DNA of 36,659 bases, from NCBI GenBank assembly GCA_937129385.1, contig CAKZNC010000208.1:1-36659 (forward strand), written 5' to 3'. Positions within the stretch are counted from its first letter, which is position 1, and every line of letters begins with the position of its first letter. Of the stretch, positions 1-8,661 are shown one piece after another. The notes beneath the pieces are model-generated. The model ran no database searches, was not told the DNA's origin, and worked only from the letters and a program-made list of their open reading frames with translations. Made by a program: the position numbers and the translations under genes. The stretch comes from an uncultured Bacteroidota bacterium. Lineage in GTDB: Bacteria; Bacteroidota; Bacteroidia; Bacteroidales; GCA-2748055.

Positions 1-2
1 AG

Positions 3-74
3 GAGGTGCCCTCAGGCATCGATGCCATAAAAGAGATCGGAACGTACGAGAAAGAGGTGCTGTCTGGAAGGTAG
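3..74 (+). CDS. C-terminal end of an unidentified protein (partial)
   Basis: An open frame runs in from the left edge and ends at the TAG at 72-74, giving 23 residues (EVPSGIDAIKEIGTYEKEVL, then SGR). The composition is that of a soluble protein C-terminus. It is too short to name a family. It is transcribed toward the minus-strand oxidoreductase at 208-1230, so the two genes converge. The heptamer repeat at 74-108 begins exactly at its stop codon. Confidence 0.5.
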   Translation, partial: EVPSGIDAIKEIGTYEKEVLSGR

Positions 75-108
75 CCGCCAACCGCCAGCCATCAGCCGCC
101 AGCAGCGG
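74..108. repeat. Five-unit heptamer repeat at a gene 3' end
   Basis: Five consecutive 7-base units: GCCGCCA, ACCGCCA, GCCATCA, GCCGCCA, GCAGCGG. The block starts within the stop codon of the upstream gene. It has the same period and a similar GCC-rich composition as the longer array at 8662-8759, which also sits at a gene 3' end. Confidence 0.6.
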
Positions 109-122
109 ATAAGCTATCCTGG

Positions 123-142
123 CTGCGGAATTCATTCCGCAG
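123..142. other. Stem-loop in a convergent intergenic region
   Basis: CTGCGGAA, loop TTCA, TTCCGCAG form a perfect 8-bp stem between two convergent genes. There is no T-run after it on either strand (on the plus strand an A-run follows), so it is not a classical intrinsic terminator. It may still help end transcription from either side. The rest of 75-207 shows nothing recognisable apart from the heptamer repeat. Confidence 0.4.
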
Positions 143-207
143 ATAAAAAAATGGATCCAAAGAATAGCTCGAAGCGATCTAAATTAGGAACTGCGGATGC
201 GAATGGC

Positions 208-1230
208 CTATTCAATCTCATCCCATCCATAAGGACGATCCAGGCTTTCGATCTCCTTCGGATAGGTGATCCCGGTAATTTTCCTGATCCTATCCATCTG
301 CTCCATCAACATAAGGCTGAATGAATGAGGCATCATTTCGCTTTCGGTCAATCCCTCTTTCAGGCACCTGACAGCTTCCATGGCTTCATATTCATACCCG
401 TTTGCAATGGGCGGAAACTTCAATACCTTGTCCTCCTGTTCATCCACCCGAAGGGTGATGTCCACGGGAGTAAACCACCAGTTGTTAAACTCGATGTTTC
501 CTTTCGTACCGAAGATCCTGGCTTTCACAGGTGTATTTGCACGGGTGGTGGATGTGAGGTTACAGATCGTACCTCCCTTGCTTTGAGTGATCAGTGAGGT
601 GGTAAGGTCTATCTTGTTTTCATTCAGTAATGAATGTGCCTTCAAACTCTCAGGTTTTCCGAACAGGAACAGGCTGAGAAAGAGGGGATAGATCCCGATA
701 TCCAGCAAGGCACCTCCTGCAAGATATGGATTGAAGAGCCGGTGCTTTGGATCGTACGGGAAATTCATTCCGAAATCCACATCCATGCTTGCCACCTCCC
801 CGATGGTTCCCTTCTCGATCAGCTCCCTGGTCTTGATAATCCCAGGCAGGAACATCGACCAGAGTGCCTCCATCAAGAACAGGTTTTTCTCATCGGCCAT
901 GGCAACAAGTATCTTCAGCTGCCTGGCATTGATGGTGAAGGGTTTTTCACACAGCACATGCTTCCCTCCCTCGAGGCAAAGTTTTGTATGCGCGAAATGG
1001 TAGCTGTGGGGTGTGGCGATGTATATAATGTCCACCCCGGGATCATCAACCAGCTCCCGGTAACTGCCATACGATTTTTCAAATCCCCATTTGGAAGCAA
1101 ATTCAGCAGCGCGGTCACCGTCTCTTGCTGCTGCAGCCTTTAAAACGGAGTCATTCGTCTTCTGCAGTGCTTCTGCAAATTTATTGGCGATCCAGCCGCA
1201 GCCAAGGATCCCCCAGTTGATCTTTTCCAT
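208..1230 (-). CDS. Gfo/Idh/MocA family NAD(P)-dependent oxidoreductase
   Basis: A 340-residue cytoplasmic sugar or cyclitol dehydrogenase-type protein. The N-terminal Rossmann fold begins at once with GILGCGWIA (residues 7-15), and the family EKP motif is at residues 95-97 (HVLCEKPF). The C-terminal half has the alpha/beta substrate domain pattern, including GGALLDIGIYPL. The start is placed at the ATG at 1228-1230 because the dinucleotide fold starts right after it. A longer frame to 1335 adds 35 residues with no fold signature. No clear Shine-Dalgarno is visible, as is usual in Bacteroidota. Members oxidise or reduce many sugars, including trans-dihydrodiol and 1,5-anhydro sugars, and the substrate cannot be read here. 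It lies 109 bases after an aldo/keto reductase on the same strand, so the two may be co-transcribed. Confidence 0.9.
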   Translation of the reverse strand: MEKINWGILGCGWIANKFAEALQKTNDSVLKAAAARDGDRAAEFASKWGFEKSYGSYRELVDDPGVDIIYIATPHSYHFAHTKLCLEGGKHVLCEKPFTINARQLKILVAMADEKNLFLMEALWSMFLPGIIKTRELIEKGTIGEVASMDVDFGMNFPYDPKHRLFNPYLAGGALLDIGIYPLFLSLFLFGKPESLKAHSLLNENKIDLTTSLITQSKGGTICNLTSTTRANTPVKARIFGTKGNIEFNNWWFTPVDITLRVDEQEDKVLKFPPIANGYEYEAMEAVRCLKEGLTESEMMPHSFSLMLMEQMDRIRKITGITYPKEIESLDRPYGWDEIE

Positions 1231-1339
1231 GTTCGCTATTGTCGGTTTATGATTGTTCTGTTCAATTTGATTTCCTGCATGGATCATGGCCCCGGATCTG
1301 GGTCCATCCCCACTGAAAAGTGGATCATCCCGCAATCCG

Positions 1340-2335
1340 TTACCCCTGTTTCAGTATTTCTTCGATCTTTTCCAGCTCATCCTCACTGAATTCAGTGTGG
1401 GAACTTGCAGCGATACTGTCATCGATCTGACCGGTCTTGCTGACACCGATCAAAACACTCGTGATCCGTTTGTCTTTCAACAACCAGGCAAGCGCCATCT
1501 GGGCCAATGACTGATCACGCTCCTTCGCGATTGCATTCAGTTTACCGATCTTTTCAACCAGCTCGTCTGTAAGCGCATTGGTACGCAGGAATACGCTCCG
1601 TCCTGCCATCCTGCTGTCCTCAGGGATGCCGTCCAAATATTTGTCGGTGAGCAGACCTTGTGCGAGCGGACTGAAGGGGATGCAGCCCATGCCTTCCTCC
1701 TCAACTACATCCAGCAGGTCATCTTCAACCCAGCGATCCAGCATATTGTACCTTGGCTGGTGAATCAGGCAGGGAGTACCAAGGGATTTCAAAATTCCCA
1801 CAGCTTCACTTGTCTGTTCCGCGGTGTAATTTGACAATCCCACGTATAATGCCTTTCCGCTCCGTACGATCTGGTCCAGCGCCCCCATGGTCTCTTCGAA
1901 AGGTGTATCAGGATCCGGGCGATGCGAATAGAAGATATCCACGTAATCGATTCCCATCCTCCTGAGGCTCTGGTCAAGACTGGAAACCAGGTATTTTTTG
2001 GATCCCCATTCTCCATAAGGACCGGACCACATGTGGTAGCCGGCTTTACTGGAAATCACCAGTTCGTCACGGTAGGCTTTCAGGTCATCCGACAGCACCT
2101 TCCCGAGTGTCTCCTCTGCCGATCCGGGAGGCGGACCATAGTTGTTGGCAAGGTCGAAATGCGTGATTCCCCGGTCAAAGGCATGCAGCAGCAATTTTCT
2201 GCTTGACTCCAGGGATTTGTCCTCCCCGAAGTTATGCCAGAGTCCGAGGGAAACGGCAGGCAGCTTCAGCCCGCTCTTTCCGCACCTTTGATATGGAATT
2301 TGCTTGTAACGTGAGTGATCAGGTGTGTAGCTCAT
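1340..2335 (-). CDS. Aldo/keto reductase, YghZ/L-glyceraldehyde-3-phosphate reductase type
   Basis: A 331-residue (alpha/beta)8-barrel NADPH-dependent carbonyl reductase. The catalytic tetrad is visible: D61 and Y66 in DLANNYG, K97 in SSKAG, H138 in YSHRPD. The stretches YGPPPGSAEE and GYHMWSGPYGEWGS are typical of the AKR14/YghZ group and of Kv-beta-like relatives, which reduce L-glyceraldehyde 3-phosphate or methylglyoxal. The ATG at 2333-2335 is preferred; the frame extends 17 residues further upstream without family similarity. There is no signal peptide, so it is cytoplasmic. It is followed by the Gfo/Idh/MocA gene and preceded by a second, exported aldo/keto reductase, each about 108 bases away. 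Confidence 0.9.
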   Translation of the reverse strand: MSYTPDHSRYKQIPYQRCGKSGLKLPAVSLGLWHNFGEDKSLESSRKLLLHAFDRGITHFDLANNYGPPPGSAEETLGKVLSDDLKAYRDELVISSKAGYHMWSGPYGEWGSKKYLVSSLDQSLRRMGIDYVDIFYSHRPDPDTPFEETMGALDQIVRSGKALYVGLSNYTAEQTSEAVGILKSLGTPCLIHQPRYNMLDRWVEDDLLDVVEEEGMGCIPFSPLAQGLLTDKYLDGIPEDSRMAGRSVFLRTNALTDELVEKIGKLNAIAKERDQSLAQMALAWLLKDKRITSVLIGVSKTGQIDDSIAASSHTEFSEDELEKIEEILKQG

Positions 2336-2442
2336 ATTTTTTCTGGTTTTGCCCCTGAAATTACATGAAACGAATGGTACAACCAAAAAAATGGCACTAC
2401 ACTTTATGCTGAAAAATGTATTTTCCCCGCATACTTAATCTG

Positions 2443-3318
2443 CTATCCCCGCACACTTGCTTCAGGAAGTCGTTTCATGATATCCTGCAACTGCTCCGCA
2501 CTTTCGAGACCCAGCGTGAAACTGTCGATGAAATCATGCCCCGTATGGAACTCCAGGCATTCGTCTTTCTTGTCAAGAAGCCGGCCTGCACCATAAACCT
2601 TCATTCCGATGATCGCCTTCCCATTGTCTTTCATCTTCGTCAGCACGTTCCGCACGGTATCCACATCCGAGTCCATCATCACACCGGCCGGGTTGAACCG
2701 GGCAAGGTCAACATCCACCCATGGTTCAATGGCTGCCTGCTCAAGTGCTTCAAGTGAGTGACATGAAATACCATGTGCCCTGATGATTCCCTCCTCCCTG
2801 GCCTCAGATAGCACCTCCATCGGTCCCTTCAGATCATTCCGCCAGTTGCCGTTGGTCACAGCATGCAGCAGCACAATGTCCAGGTAATCCGTCCCAATCT
2901 CCTTCCTGAACCGGTCCAGGTCCTTTCTCATCCCGTCTGCCGTAATGGAGGTAGACTTGGTGAGGATGACCACATTTTCCCTCTTGATCCGCTTCTGCGC
3001 CTCTTTCAGATGCGGATGTGTACCGTACTGGTCGGCCGAATCCCAGAAATTGATCCCTTCGTCGTAGGCAGCATGCAACAGGTCTGCCAGTCCGCGGATG
3101 CCCAGCTTTCGGGTCTGGTTGGAACTACCCCTCCATCCACTCGATCCGGTCCCCATCGCCATGCGGGACATCTCGATCCCGGTGTTGCCGAGCTTGACCC
3201 TGTCGTAGGGATGCATTGCCTTATCTCGGGCGTACAGGTGATAGGGGAATGCCGACAATGCAGCAATACCGGTACCTGCAGCGACTGACCTCTTGATAAA
3301 ATGCCTGCGTTTCATCAT
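2443..3318 (-). CDS. Tat-exported aldo/keto reductase
   Basis: About 291 residues. The N-terminus MMKRRHFIKRSVAAGTG, followed by an Ala-rich hydrophobic run, is a twin-arginine signal (RRHFIK), so the folded enzyme with its cofactor probably acts in the periplasm. The reductase domain follows from about residue 37: GNTGIEMSRMAMGTG, D93 and Y98 in WDSADQYG, K121 in ILTKS, H152 in LLHAVT. These match the AKR catalytic tetrad. The barrel is short compared with the 331-residue neighbour. The start is the first of two adjacent ATGs, with AAAGGA just upstream. Tat-type AKRs are common in Bacteroidota and often sit near sugar-degradation genes. The substrate is unknown. Confidence 0.88.
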   Translation of the reverse strand: MMKRRHFIKRSVAAGTGIAALSAFPYHLYARDKAMHPYDRVKLGNTGIEMSRMAMGTGSSGWRGSSNQTRKLGIRGLADLLHAAYDEGINFWDSADQYGTHPHLKEAQKRIKRENVVILTKSTSITADGMRKDLDRFRKEIGTDYLDIVLLHAVTNGNWRNDLKGPMEVLSEAREEGIIRAHGISCHSLEALEQAAIEPWVDVDLARFNPAGVMMDSDVDTVRNVLTKMKDNGKAIIGMKVYGAGRLLDKKDECLEFHTGHDFIDSFTLGLESAEQLQDIMKRLPEASVRG

Positions 3319-3427
3319 ATCCTTTTTATTTATAAACATTCACAACCTGCGATTGTTGATCAATAATAGTAAACAATTCCGTTCAATTCCACTTTTCGAC
3401 TGTTAAATTTGTTAAGCTGAATAGAAC

Positions 3428-3446
3428 GCCTGTCTCCTCTACAGGC
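3428..3446 (-). terminator. Hairpin after the DPP IV-like gene
   Basis: GCCTGT and ACAGGC form a 6-bp stem around a 7-base loop, starting about 10 bases after the stop of the minus-strand peptidase gene. The following minus-strand sequence (GTTCTATTC) is only weakly U-rich, so this is a plausible but weak terminator. The rest of 3319-3455 shows no gene. Confidence 0.4.
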
Positions 3447-3455
3447 ACTGTCCGA

Positions 3456-5669
3456 CTACTCAGACTTCAGGTGCTCGTTTAAATAATCGGTGTACTGCCC
3501 CATCAACAGCATATAGCTCGTAAGATCATACGCCACACCATGGTTGCCGGGAGGATAGATCCTGAGGTCCACATCTTTGCCCGCCTGGATAAATGCATTG
3601 ACCAGCTGAAAAGTGTGCTGGGGATGTACATTTTCATCCATCAATGAATGAACCAGCAACATTTTGCCTTCAAGCTTATCTGCATTCGTTGCAATGGCAC
3701 TGTTGGTATAGCCCTCCTCGTTATCTTCATAAAGCCCCATCAGCCGTTCGGTGAGGATGCAGTCATACAACCTGTGGTCAGAATTGGGCGCTGCAACGAT
3801 GGAGGCCTTGAATACACCAGGGTGATTGACCATGGTAAAACCCGACATGAACCCGCCATAGGAGTGTCCCCTGATGGCCATGTTCTCTCCATCCACCCAG
3901 CTGTTCTCAGCGAGAAATTCTACCGTTTCCACGAAATCCCTGGCTTCATATTTGCCAAGCTGACCATGAACTATCTTTTCGAATGCACTTCCGTATCCAC
4001 CGTTCCCGCGGTTGTTGACACTTGCAATGACATACCCCTCCTGGGCAAGCCACTGGTGCCATCCATTGGTTTCGAAAGTGTTATATACACCCTGAGATCC
4101 GGGTCCGCCATAAATATCAAGCAACAACGGATAGCTCTTTTCAGGGTCAAAATCTATCGGTTTGATCAGGTACCCGTCAAGCTCCTGTCCGTCACTCGTG
4201 GTGAAAGTGAAAAGTTCCCGCGGCGCATAAACATGTGATTCCAGGAAGTTCTCCACATTCGTTATATCGGTCATATCCGTGACCAGCTTGCCTTTTGTAC
4301 TGCTGAATTCAACGTGTCCCGGCTCATCTGCAGAGGAATAACGATCCAGGAAATACATCCCGTCGGGGGATACATCCACCGAATGATTCCCTTCTGCTGA
4401 AGTGATCTGTTTCTTGCCTTTTCCGTTGAATTTTATGGAATAGAGATGGTGCTCCAGTGGTGAAACCTCGGTGGAGAGATAATAGAGCGTCTTTTTGCCT
4501 GTATTGATCGCCTTGATCCCGATCACTTCATACGCTCCGTCTGTAACCTGTTTTACCTTCTTGCCATCATAGCTGATACTGTAGATATGTGCCCATCCGT
4601 CCCTTTCAGATACGAAAAAGAATGCTTCCATATCCGCAGGGAAATAGAAATGGTCCAGCTCTCCTGCAAAGAAATCGAATATATCGATCCAGGAATCGGA
4701 AGTCTCCCTGTAGATCATCTCCTTATCTCCCGAAGTCACATCGGCCATGTACACCTCAACCAGGTTTTGCGGACGGTTCATATAGACCAGGGCCAGCTGT
4801 CCTTCATTAGAAGTCCAGTAGATCCTCGGGATGTAACCACCCTTCAGGTCAAAATCGATCCACTCCCTGTTTCCCGATTCTGTATCGATCACACCGATCT
4901 TTACATATGGTGCAGGATCTCCAACCTTCGGGTAGGGGACCTCCATGTATTCGGGATGCAAACCAGAAAAATCAGTCAGGATATAAATGGGAACATGACG
5001 TTCATCAGACTGCCAGAATGCAATGTATTTTGAGTTGGGCGACCATTTCCATGCCTGCACCAGTCCGAATTCCTCCTCGTAGGCCCAGCCCCAGCGTCCG
5101 TTGTAGAAATGCTCCTCCGCATCATCGGTAAACCTCACCGTCTGGTTGGAGTCAAACTCGTACATGTACAGGTCTCCGTTCTTTCCATAACCAAGCTTCT
5201 TCCCGTCAGGAGAGACCTCAGCTGTGAATGCCTGCTCAACGATCAGGTCCATTTCGTTCTCATCAAGCGAATAATAATAGTAGTCGGAATTGCCTGAATA
5301 CCGCCACACCGGGCTGAAATTTGTCTGAAACAATATGTACTGGTAGTCACCGGCCCATTGAAATGAACGGTACCTGAAATCACCGCCATCTGCAAATTTC
5401 TTTCCCTCTGCAGAAAAGACAAGTTCCTCCTCCCCGGATGCTATGTCATGGATCCATATCTCCTGGGCCCCGTTGCTGACCTTTGTGAATGAATACTGTG
5501 ACCCGCCCCTGATCCAGACAAGATTCGAAGGCCCCCGGCTGCCACTGAGGTTCCGTGCCGAAAAGATCGCCTCCTGCAGACTGCCGTATTTTTGCTTTTG
5601 AGCATCAACAGGTCCAAAACTGACCAATGTGATGATCAGGATAATTGTAGATTTCAATAGAATTTTCAT
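3456..5669 (-). CDS. S9 family serine peptidase, dipeptidyl peptidase IV-like
   Basis: A 737-residue exported peptidase. Residues 1-23 form a signal peptide ending VDAQ. Residues of about 80-450 are the eight-bladed DPP IV N-terminal propeller, with WAYEEEFGLVQAWKWSPNS matching the double-Glu motif that anchors the substrate amino terminus in DPP IV. The C-terminal alpha/beta-hydrolase carries the triad S603 (GHSYGG), D678 (LMDENVHP) and H710 (PGNHG). The protein has full family length. DPP IV enzymes release X-Pro or X-Ala dipeptides from peptides, in the periplasm or at the cell surface. It is a single gene, with 447 bases of non-coding sequence upstream. On the minus strand TAATTTTA (about 5693-5700) is a near match to the Bacteroidota -7 box. 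Confidence 0.95.
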   Translation of the reverse strand: MKILLKSTIILIITLVSFGPVDAQKQKYGSLQEAIFSARNLSGSRGPSNLVWIRGGSQYSFTKVSNGAQEIWIHDIASGEEELVFSAEGKKFADGGDFRYRSFQWAGDYQYILFQTNFSPVWRYSGNSDYYYYSLDENEMDLIVEQAFTAEVSPDGKKLGYGKNGDLYMYEFDSNQTVRFTDDAEEHFYNGRWGWAYEEEFGLVQAWKWSPNSKYIAFWQSDERHVPIYILTDFSGLHPEYMEVPYPKVGDPAPYVKIGVIDTESGNREWIDFDLKGGYIPRIYWTSNEGQLALVYMNRPQNLVEVYMADVTSGDKEMIYRETSDSWIDIFDFFAGELDHFYFPADMEAFFFVSERDGWAHIYSISYDGKKVKQVTDGAYEVIGIKAINTGKKTLYYLSTEVSPLEHHLYSIKFNGKGKKQITSAEGNHSVDVSPDGMYFLDRYSSADEPGHVEFSSTKGKLVTDMTDITNVENFLESHVYAPRELFTFTTSDGQELDGYLIKPIDFDPEKSYPLLLDIYGGPGSQGVYNTFETNGWHQWLAQEGYVIASVNNRGNGGYGSAFEKIVHGQLGKYEARDFVETVEFLAENSWVDGENMAIRGHSYGGFMSGFTMVNHPGVFKASIVAAPNSDHRLYDCILTERLMGLYEDNEEGYTNSAIATNADKLEGKMLLVHSLMDENVHPQHTFQLVNAFIQAGKDVDLRIYPPGNHGVAYDLTSYMLLMGQYTDYLNEHLKSE

Positions 5670-5909
5670 GATAATTTTGGTTAATGAGATCTTAAAATTA
5701 ATGAAAAGTAGCTTACTTCCTCTGTATTTTTCTTATGCTTTCGGAAATATCAACAGCAAATCAACCGACCGGGCCGGGAATAATAATAATAATGCTTCAG
5801 CGTTATACGAATATGGAATCAACCGACTGATCAAAAAAGTCGAAAAAACCGGAGAACACGTTGTAAGGAATTTTCAGAACCACCGACTAACCCAGTGAAG
5901 AGACTTATT

Positions 5910-6003
5910 CCCGGCGGTGCAAAATGTGCGAGTAGGGTTTGGTTGTTTGGTTGGCAGTTGTGTTCGAGGGTGCACGCTGCCTTGCACTGCCGGGATTTTT
6001 TTT
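5910..6003 (+). ncRNA. Candidate structured RNA or large terminator-like element
   Basis: The 447-base gap 5670-6116 has no convincing gene. Inside it, CCCGGCGGTGCA (5910-5921) can pair with TGCACTGCCGGG (5983-5994) to give a 12-bp helix with one G-U pair, directly followed by eight T residues (5996-6003) on the plus strand. The enclosed 61 bases can fold further, for example GGCAG (5953-5957) with CTGCC (5977-5981). No named RNA family (tmRNA, RNase P, SRP, 6S) could be recognised, and no clear plus-strand promoter was found. It could be the 3' end of a small RNA or the terminator of a weak plus-strand ORF at 5701-5898. Confidence 0.4.
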
Positions 6004-6116
6004 ACAGTCGAGAGCCAGTCGACCAAAGGGAGGCTGGTCCCCATAAGCGATGAAAGAAGCGAAATCGGGATCGAGAAACTGGAATCATCCTTTCTGAGCG
6101 ATTTAAGATATGAAAG

Positions 6117-6896
6117 TTACCTGTACAGCCCCTCTTCATCCATACCGGCCATCCCAACGATCAAACCAGCTATTTTCCCACAAACCTCATCAAAATAGGC
6201 CTTTCCCTTTTCAGCCGTTGCCTTTCGCGGGTCGCCGATCCCGGTATCTTTTGTCACCCGGCTCCATTCCCGCTCACTCCATGCCCATTTTTCATTGAGT
6301 TCTTGTATGCTGAATGTTCCGTGCTTCCCGTCACCTGCACGATCAAGAGGAAGCACAAGCTCCGGGCGGAGATGCAGCATCAGCGAAGTTTCCATCTCAT
6401 CGGCATGGTCACCATCATTCTCAAAGTATTTTGACTTGTCCACCGACTGAAACCAGTTGGCGGTCACAAGGAACATTTCCGGAAATGAACTCCCGGCTTC
6501 CCGCAGGATCTGCTTGAAATCATTTCCGCCATGACCGTTCAGCAGCAGGAATTTCCGGATGCCCCAGTTACTCACCGATTCCAGGATGTCATGCAATACA
6601 ATCGCCTGCGTGGAAGGGTAGAGGTTCACGGTTCCGGGGAGGTCCGTCTGACCGGTATTTACACCAAATGGGACAACGGGCAGCACCAGGCATTCAACTC
6701 CCTGTTCCATGGCCAGTCTTCCCGCCTCCTCTGCGATCCCTACCGTTTCATAGTTGTCTGTCCCATACGGAAGATGGTAATTGTGGGCCTCGGTTGCTCC
6801 CCAGGGAAGGATCGCCACTTCAGGTTGCTTATCCTTAATATTCCTGAAATTATTCTCTGCAAGAACGTGCGTGCGGTCTTCTTTTTTCTTGTCCAT
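6117..6896 (-). CDS. Creatininase family amidohydrolase
   Basis: A 259-residue cytoplasmic metal-dependent amidohydrolase of the creatininase/ArfB/MftE superfamily. The metal-binding start motif is clear: PWGATEAHNYHLPYGTD, with E36, H38 and D47. It is followed by LLLNGHGGND and DHADEMETS, which supply the second set of ligands. Length matches the family. The start is placed at the ATG at 6894-6896. It begins only 13 bases after the stop of the alpha-amylase on the same strand, so the two are very likely co-transcribed. Known members open creatinine or formamide-type rings. The actual substrate here is not evident, and creatinine is not suggested by the neighbourhood. Confidence 0.9.
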   Translation of the reverse strand: MDKKKEDRTHVLAENNFRNIKDKQPEVAILPWGATEAHNYHLPYGTDNYETVGIAEEAGRLAMEQGVECLVLPVVPFGVNTGQTDLPGTVNLYPSTQAIVLHDILESVSNWGIRKFLLLNGHGGNDFKQILREAGSSFPEMFLVTANWFQSVDKSKYFENDGDHADEMETSLMLHLRPELVLPLDRAGDGKHGTFSIQELNEKWAWSEREWSRVTKDTGIGDPRKATAEKGKAYFDEVCGKIAGLIVGMAGMDEEGLYR

Positions 6897-6909
6897 CGTG
6901 TTCAGGTTT

Positions 6910-8586
6910 TCAGATCTTCTCTTCCAGCAGTACAACAGGGTATTCGGTCCTGATTATCGCCTTTCCGTTTTTCACATTGGTGGTCTCGCCAGAATAAAAA
7001 TCAGTCAACTCCGCACCTTCATCAAAAATCCCTTCCACATCGATTTCCACTGCATTCCCATCCAGGTCAAGCGCCACAACCACCCTGTCGGTGTAGCCAG
7101 CCTTTTCCCAGGTCCGGCTGAAGGTATAAGGTTCCGTGGCAATCATCCGGTGCACCCCCGCGCCCACAGCAGGGTGATTTCTCCTGAACTGACCCAGTTT
7201 CCTGTAATGATAAAGGACATCACTCACCAGGGTTCCGTTTACTTCCGCATCTTCCTCAAGTTTTTCCCAGTTCATGAATGAACGCAGGTTGGCATCCCCC
7301 TCTGCACCCGGGGTGAACAGCAACCTGGAGGTCTCGTCACCGTAGTAAACCTGCGCTGCACCAGGCGAAAGCAGCAGTTTAGTTGCCGCTTCAAAAGGCC
7401 GCTCCCGCATCTTGTCATATGGATCTCCGTCATCATGCGAACTAAGGTAATTCAATACCCCGTTCCCCCTGAGCGCACTGTTGAGGATTTCTGAATACTT
7501 TGAAAAAACAAGTTCATAGTGGTTCTGCGCATCATATTTGAATTCGAAATTGATCAGGTGATCGATCCCTTCAGCATAGAAATTCACAACCGTATCCCCG
7601 AAATCAAACCATTTTCCACCTGAAATCACATAATTGTATACTTCGCCCACCATGTAAAAGGGTTCCTCCTCCGGCACGACTCCCGGGTTGGCTGCTTTCC
7701 ATTCCGCGTAAGCGATATCTGCCTCCTTCCTCAGATCGCTCCACACATCCTCTTCGGTATGCTTGGCCGTGTCGAGCCTGTAACCATTGATCCCGTATTT
7801 CCTTATATAGTCCGTGATCCATTTGATCAGATAATACCTGGGCGCACGCGGGTAGCCGGTCCGCCCGAAAAATGCATCCAGCTCCTCCATCTCTTTTTCA
7901 TAACGCCCTTCATTCTTCCATTTTTCTACCAGCACATCGGGCAGTGCGACCGCATCCATCTTCCCGGTACGTATGTCGGGAAGGTTGTCTACAAGTGTAC
8001 ACTGAATGGTACTGGCATATCCTTCGTACGTGCACCGCGGTTCGGTGCGGACCCAGGCATCGCCCCATACCGGGTCATTTTCTGTAACCGGACCCGTATG
8101 GTTGATGATCACATCCATGATGATTCTGATCCCCTTGTCACGGGCAGCTTCAACCAGCGCATCCAGCTCCTCCGGTGTCCCGAAATTCGGATCGAGCGCT
8201 GTCCAGTCTCTGGTCCAGTATCCATGATAGGCATAGGTATCCCCGGTTCCTTCATCCACCATCCCGTGGATCTGTTCATAAAAAGGGGTCAGCCATATGG
8301 CGCTGATCCCAAGCTTATTGAAGTATCCTTCCTCGATCTTTTTTGTGACCCCGGCCAGGTCACCACCCATGAATCCGCGATTCACAGCGGCAGGATCCGT
8401 CCTGCCGAAATTCACATCATTGCCGGGATCGCCGTTATTGAACCTGTCGGTAAGCAGGAAATAGATATTTGCATTGTTCCAGATAAATGGCACGTCACGT
8501 TGTCCGCCATTCTCCTGCAGTTCCCGCTCATTTGCACATCCTGTAAACATGACTGCAGTCAGCAGGATCAAGATGCAATTCTTCAT
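6910..8586 (-). CDS. GH13 alpha-amylase family lipoprotein
   Basis: 558 residues from the ATG at 8584-8586. Residues 1-17 form a lipoprotein signal (MFTGC, Cys17), which places the enzyme on the periplasmic face or the cell surface. The GH13 barrel shows its conserved regions in order: DVIINH (158-163), GYRLDTAKH with nucleophile D272, GEVYN with acid/base E315, and LSSHDD with D385. A C-terminal beta-sandwich ends the protein. It should hydrolyse alpha-1,4-glucans or maltodextrins. There is no SusC/SusD pair in the window, so it is not part of a visible canonical starch locus. It heads a two-gene unit with the creatininase-family gene. TAGCTTTA just upstream resembles the -7 element weakly. 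Confidence 0.93.
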   Translation of the reverse strand: MKNCILILLTAVMFTGCANERELQENGGQRDVPFIWNNANIYFLLTDRFNNGDPGNDVNFGRTDPAAVNRGFMGGDLAGVTKKIEEGYFNKLGISAIWLTPFYEQIHGMVDEGTGDTYAYHGYWTRDWTALDPNFGTPEELDALVEAARDKGIRIIMDVIINHTGPVTENDPVWGDAWVRTEPRCTYEGYASTIQCTLVDNLPDIRTGKMDAVALPDVLVEKWKNEGRYEKEMEELDAFFGRTGYPRAPRYYLIKWITDYIRKYGINGYRLDTAKHTEEDVWSDLRKEADIAYAEWKAANPGVVPEEEPFYMVGEVYNYVISGGKWFDFGDTVVNFYAEGIDHLINFEFKYDAQNHYELVFSKYSEILNSALRGNGVLNYLSSHDDGDPYDKMRERPFEAATKLLLSPGAAQVYYGDETSRLLFTPGAEGDANLRSFMNWEKLEEDAEVNGTLVSDVLYHYRKLGQFRRNHPAVGAGVHRMIATEPYTFSRTWEKAGYTDRVVVALDLDGNAVEIDVEGIFDEGAELTDFYSGETTNVKNGKAIIRTEYPVVLLEEKI

Positions 8587-8661
8587 GACAATTATTTTTT
8601 CTAAAGCTAAGAGAAATGAAACCAATTGTCAAACTGGTGCATATAAAAATGTAGATCGGAC

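Noticed and set aside
634-1143. Long plus-strand ORF opposite the Gfo/Idh/MocA gene
   Set aside because: It lies fully within a well-supported minus-strand enzyme and has the Cys/His/Pro-rich make-up of antisense frames.
5701-5898. Plus-strand ORF of 65 residues before the candidate RNA hairpin
   Set aside because: Its sequence includes an Asn run from a TAA-type triplet repeat, there is no family pattern or clear promoter, and it overlaps the upstream region of the DPP IV-like gene. It cannot be supported as a gene.
5953-5981. tRNA-like T-arm (TGTTCGAGGG)
   Set aside because: The flanking stem does not pair as a T-stem, and no acceptor stem, anticodon arm or CCA end can be built around it.
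7759-8604. 281-residue plus-strand ORF opposite the alpha-amylase
   Set aside because: It is antisense to all catalytic motifs of the amylase and has no domain of its own.
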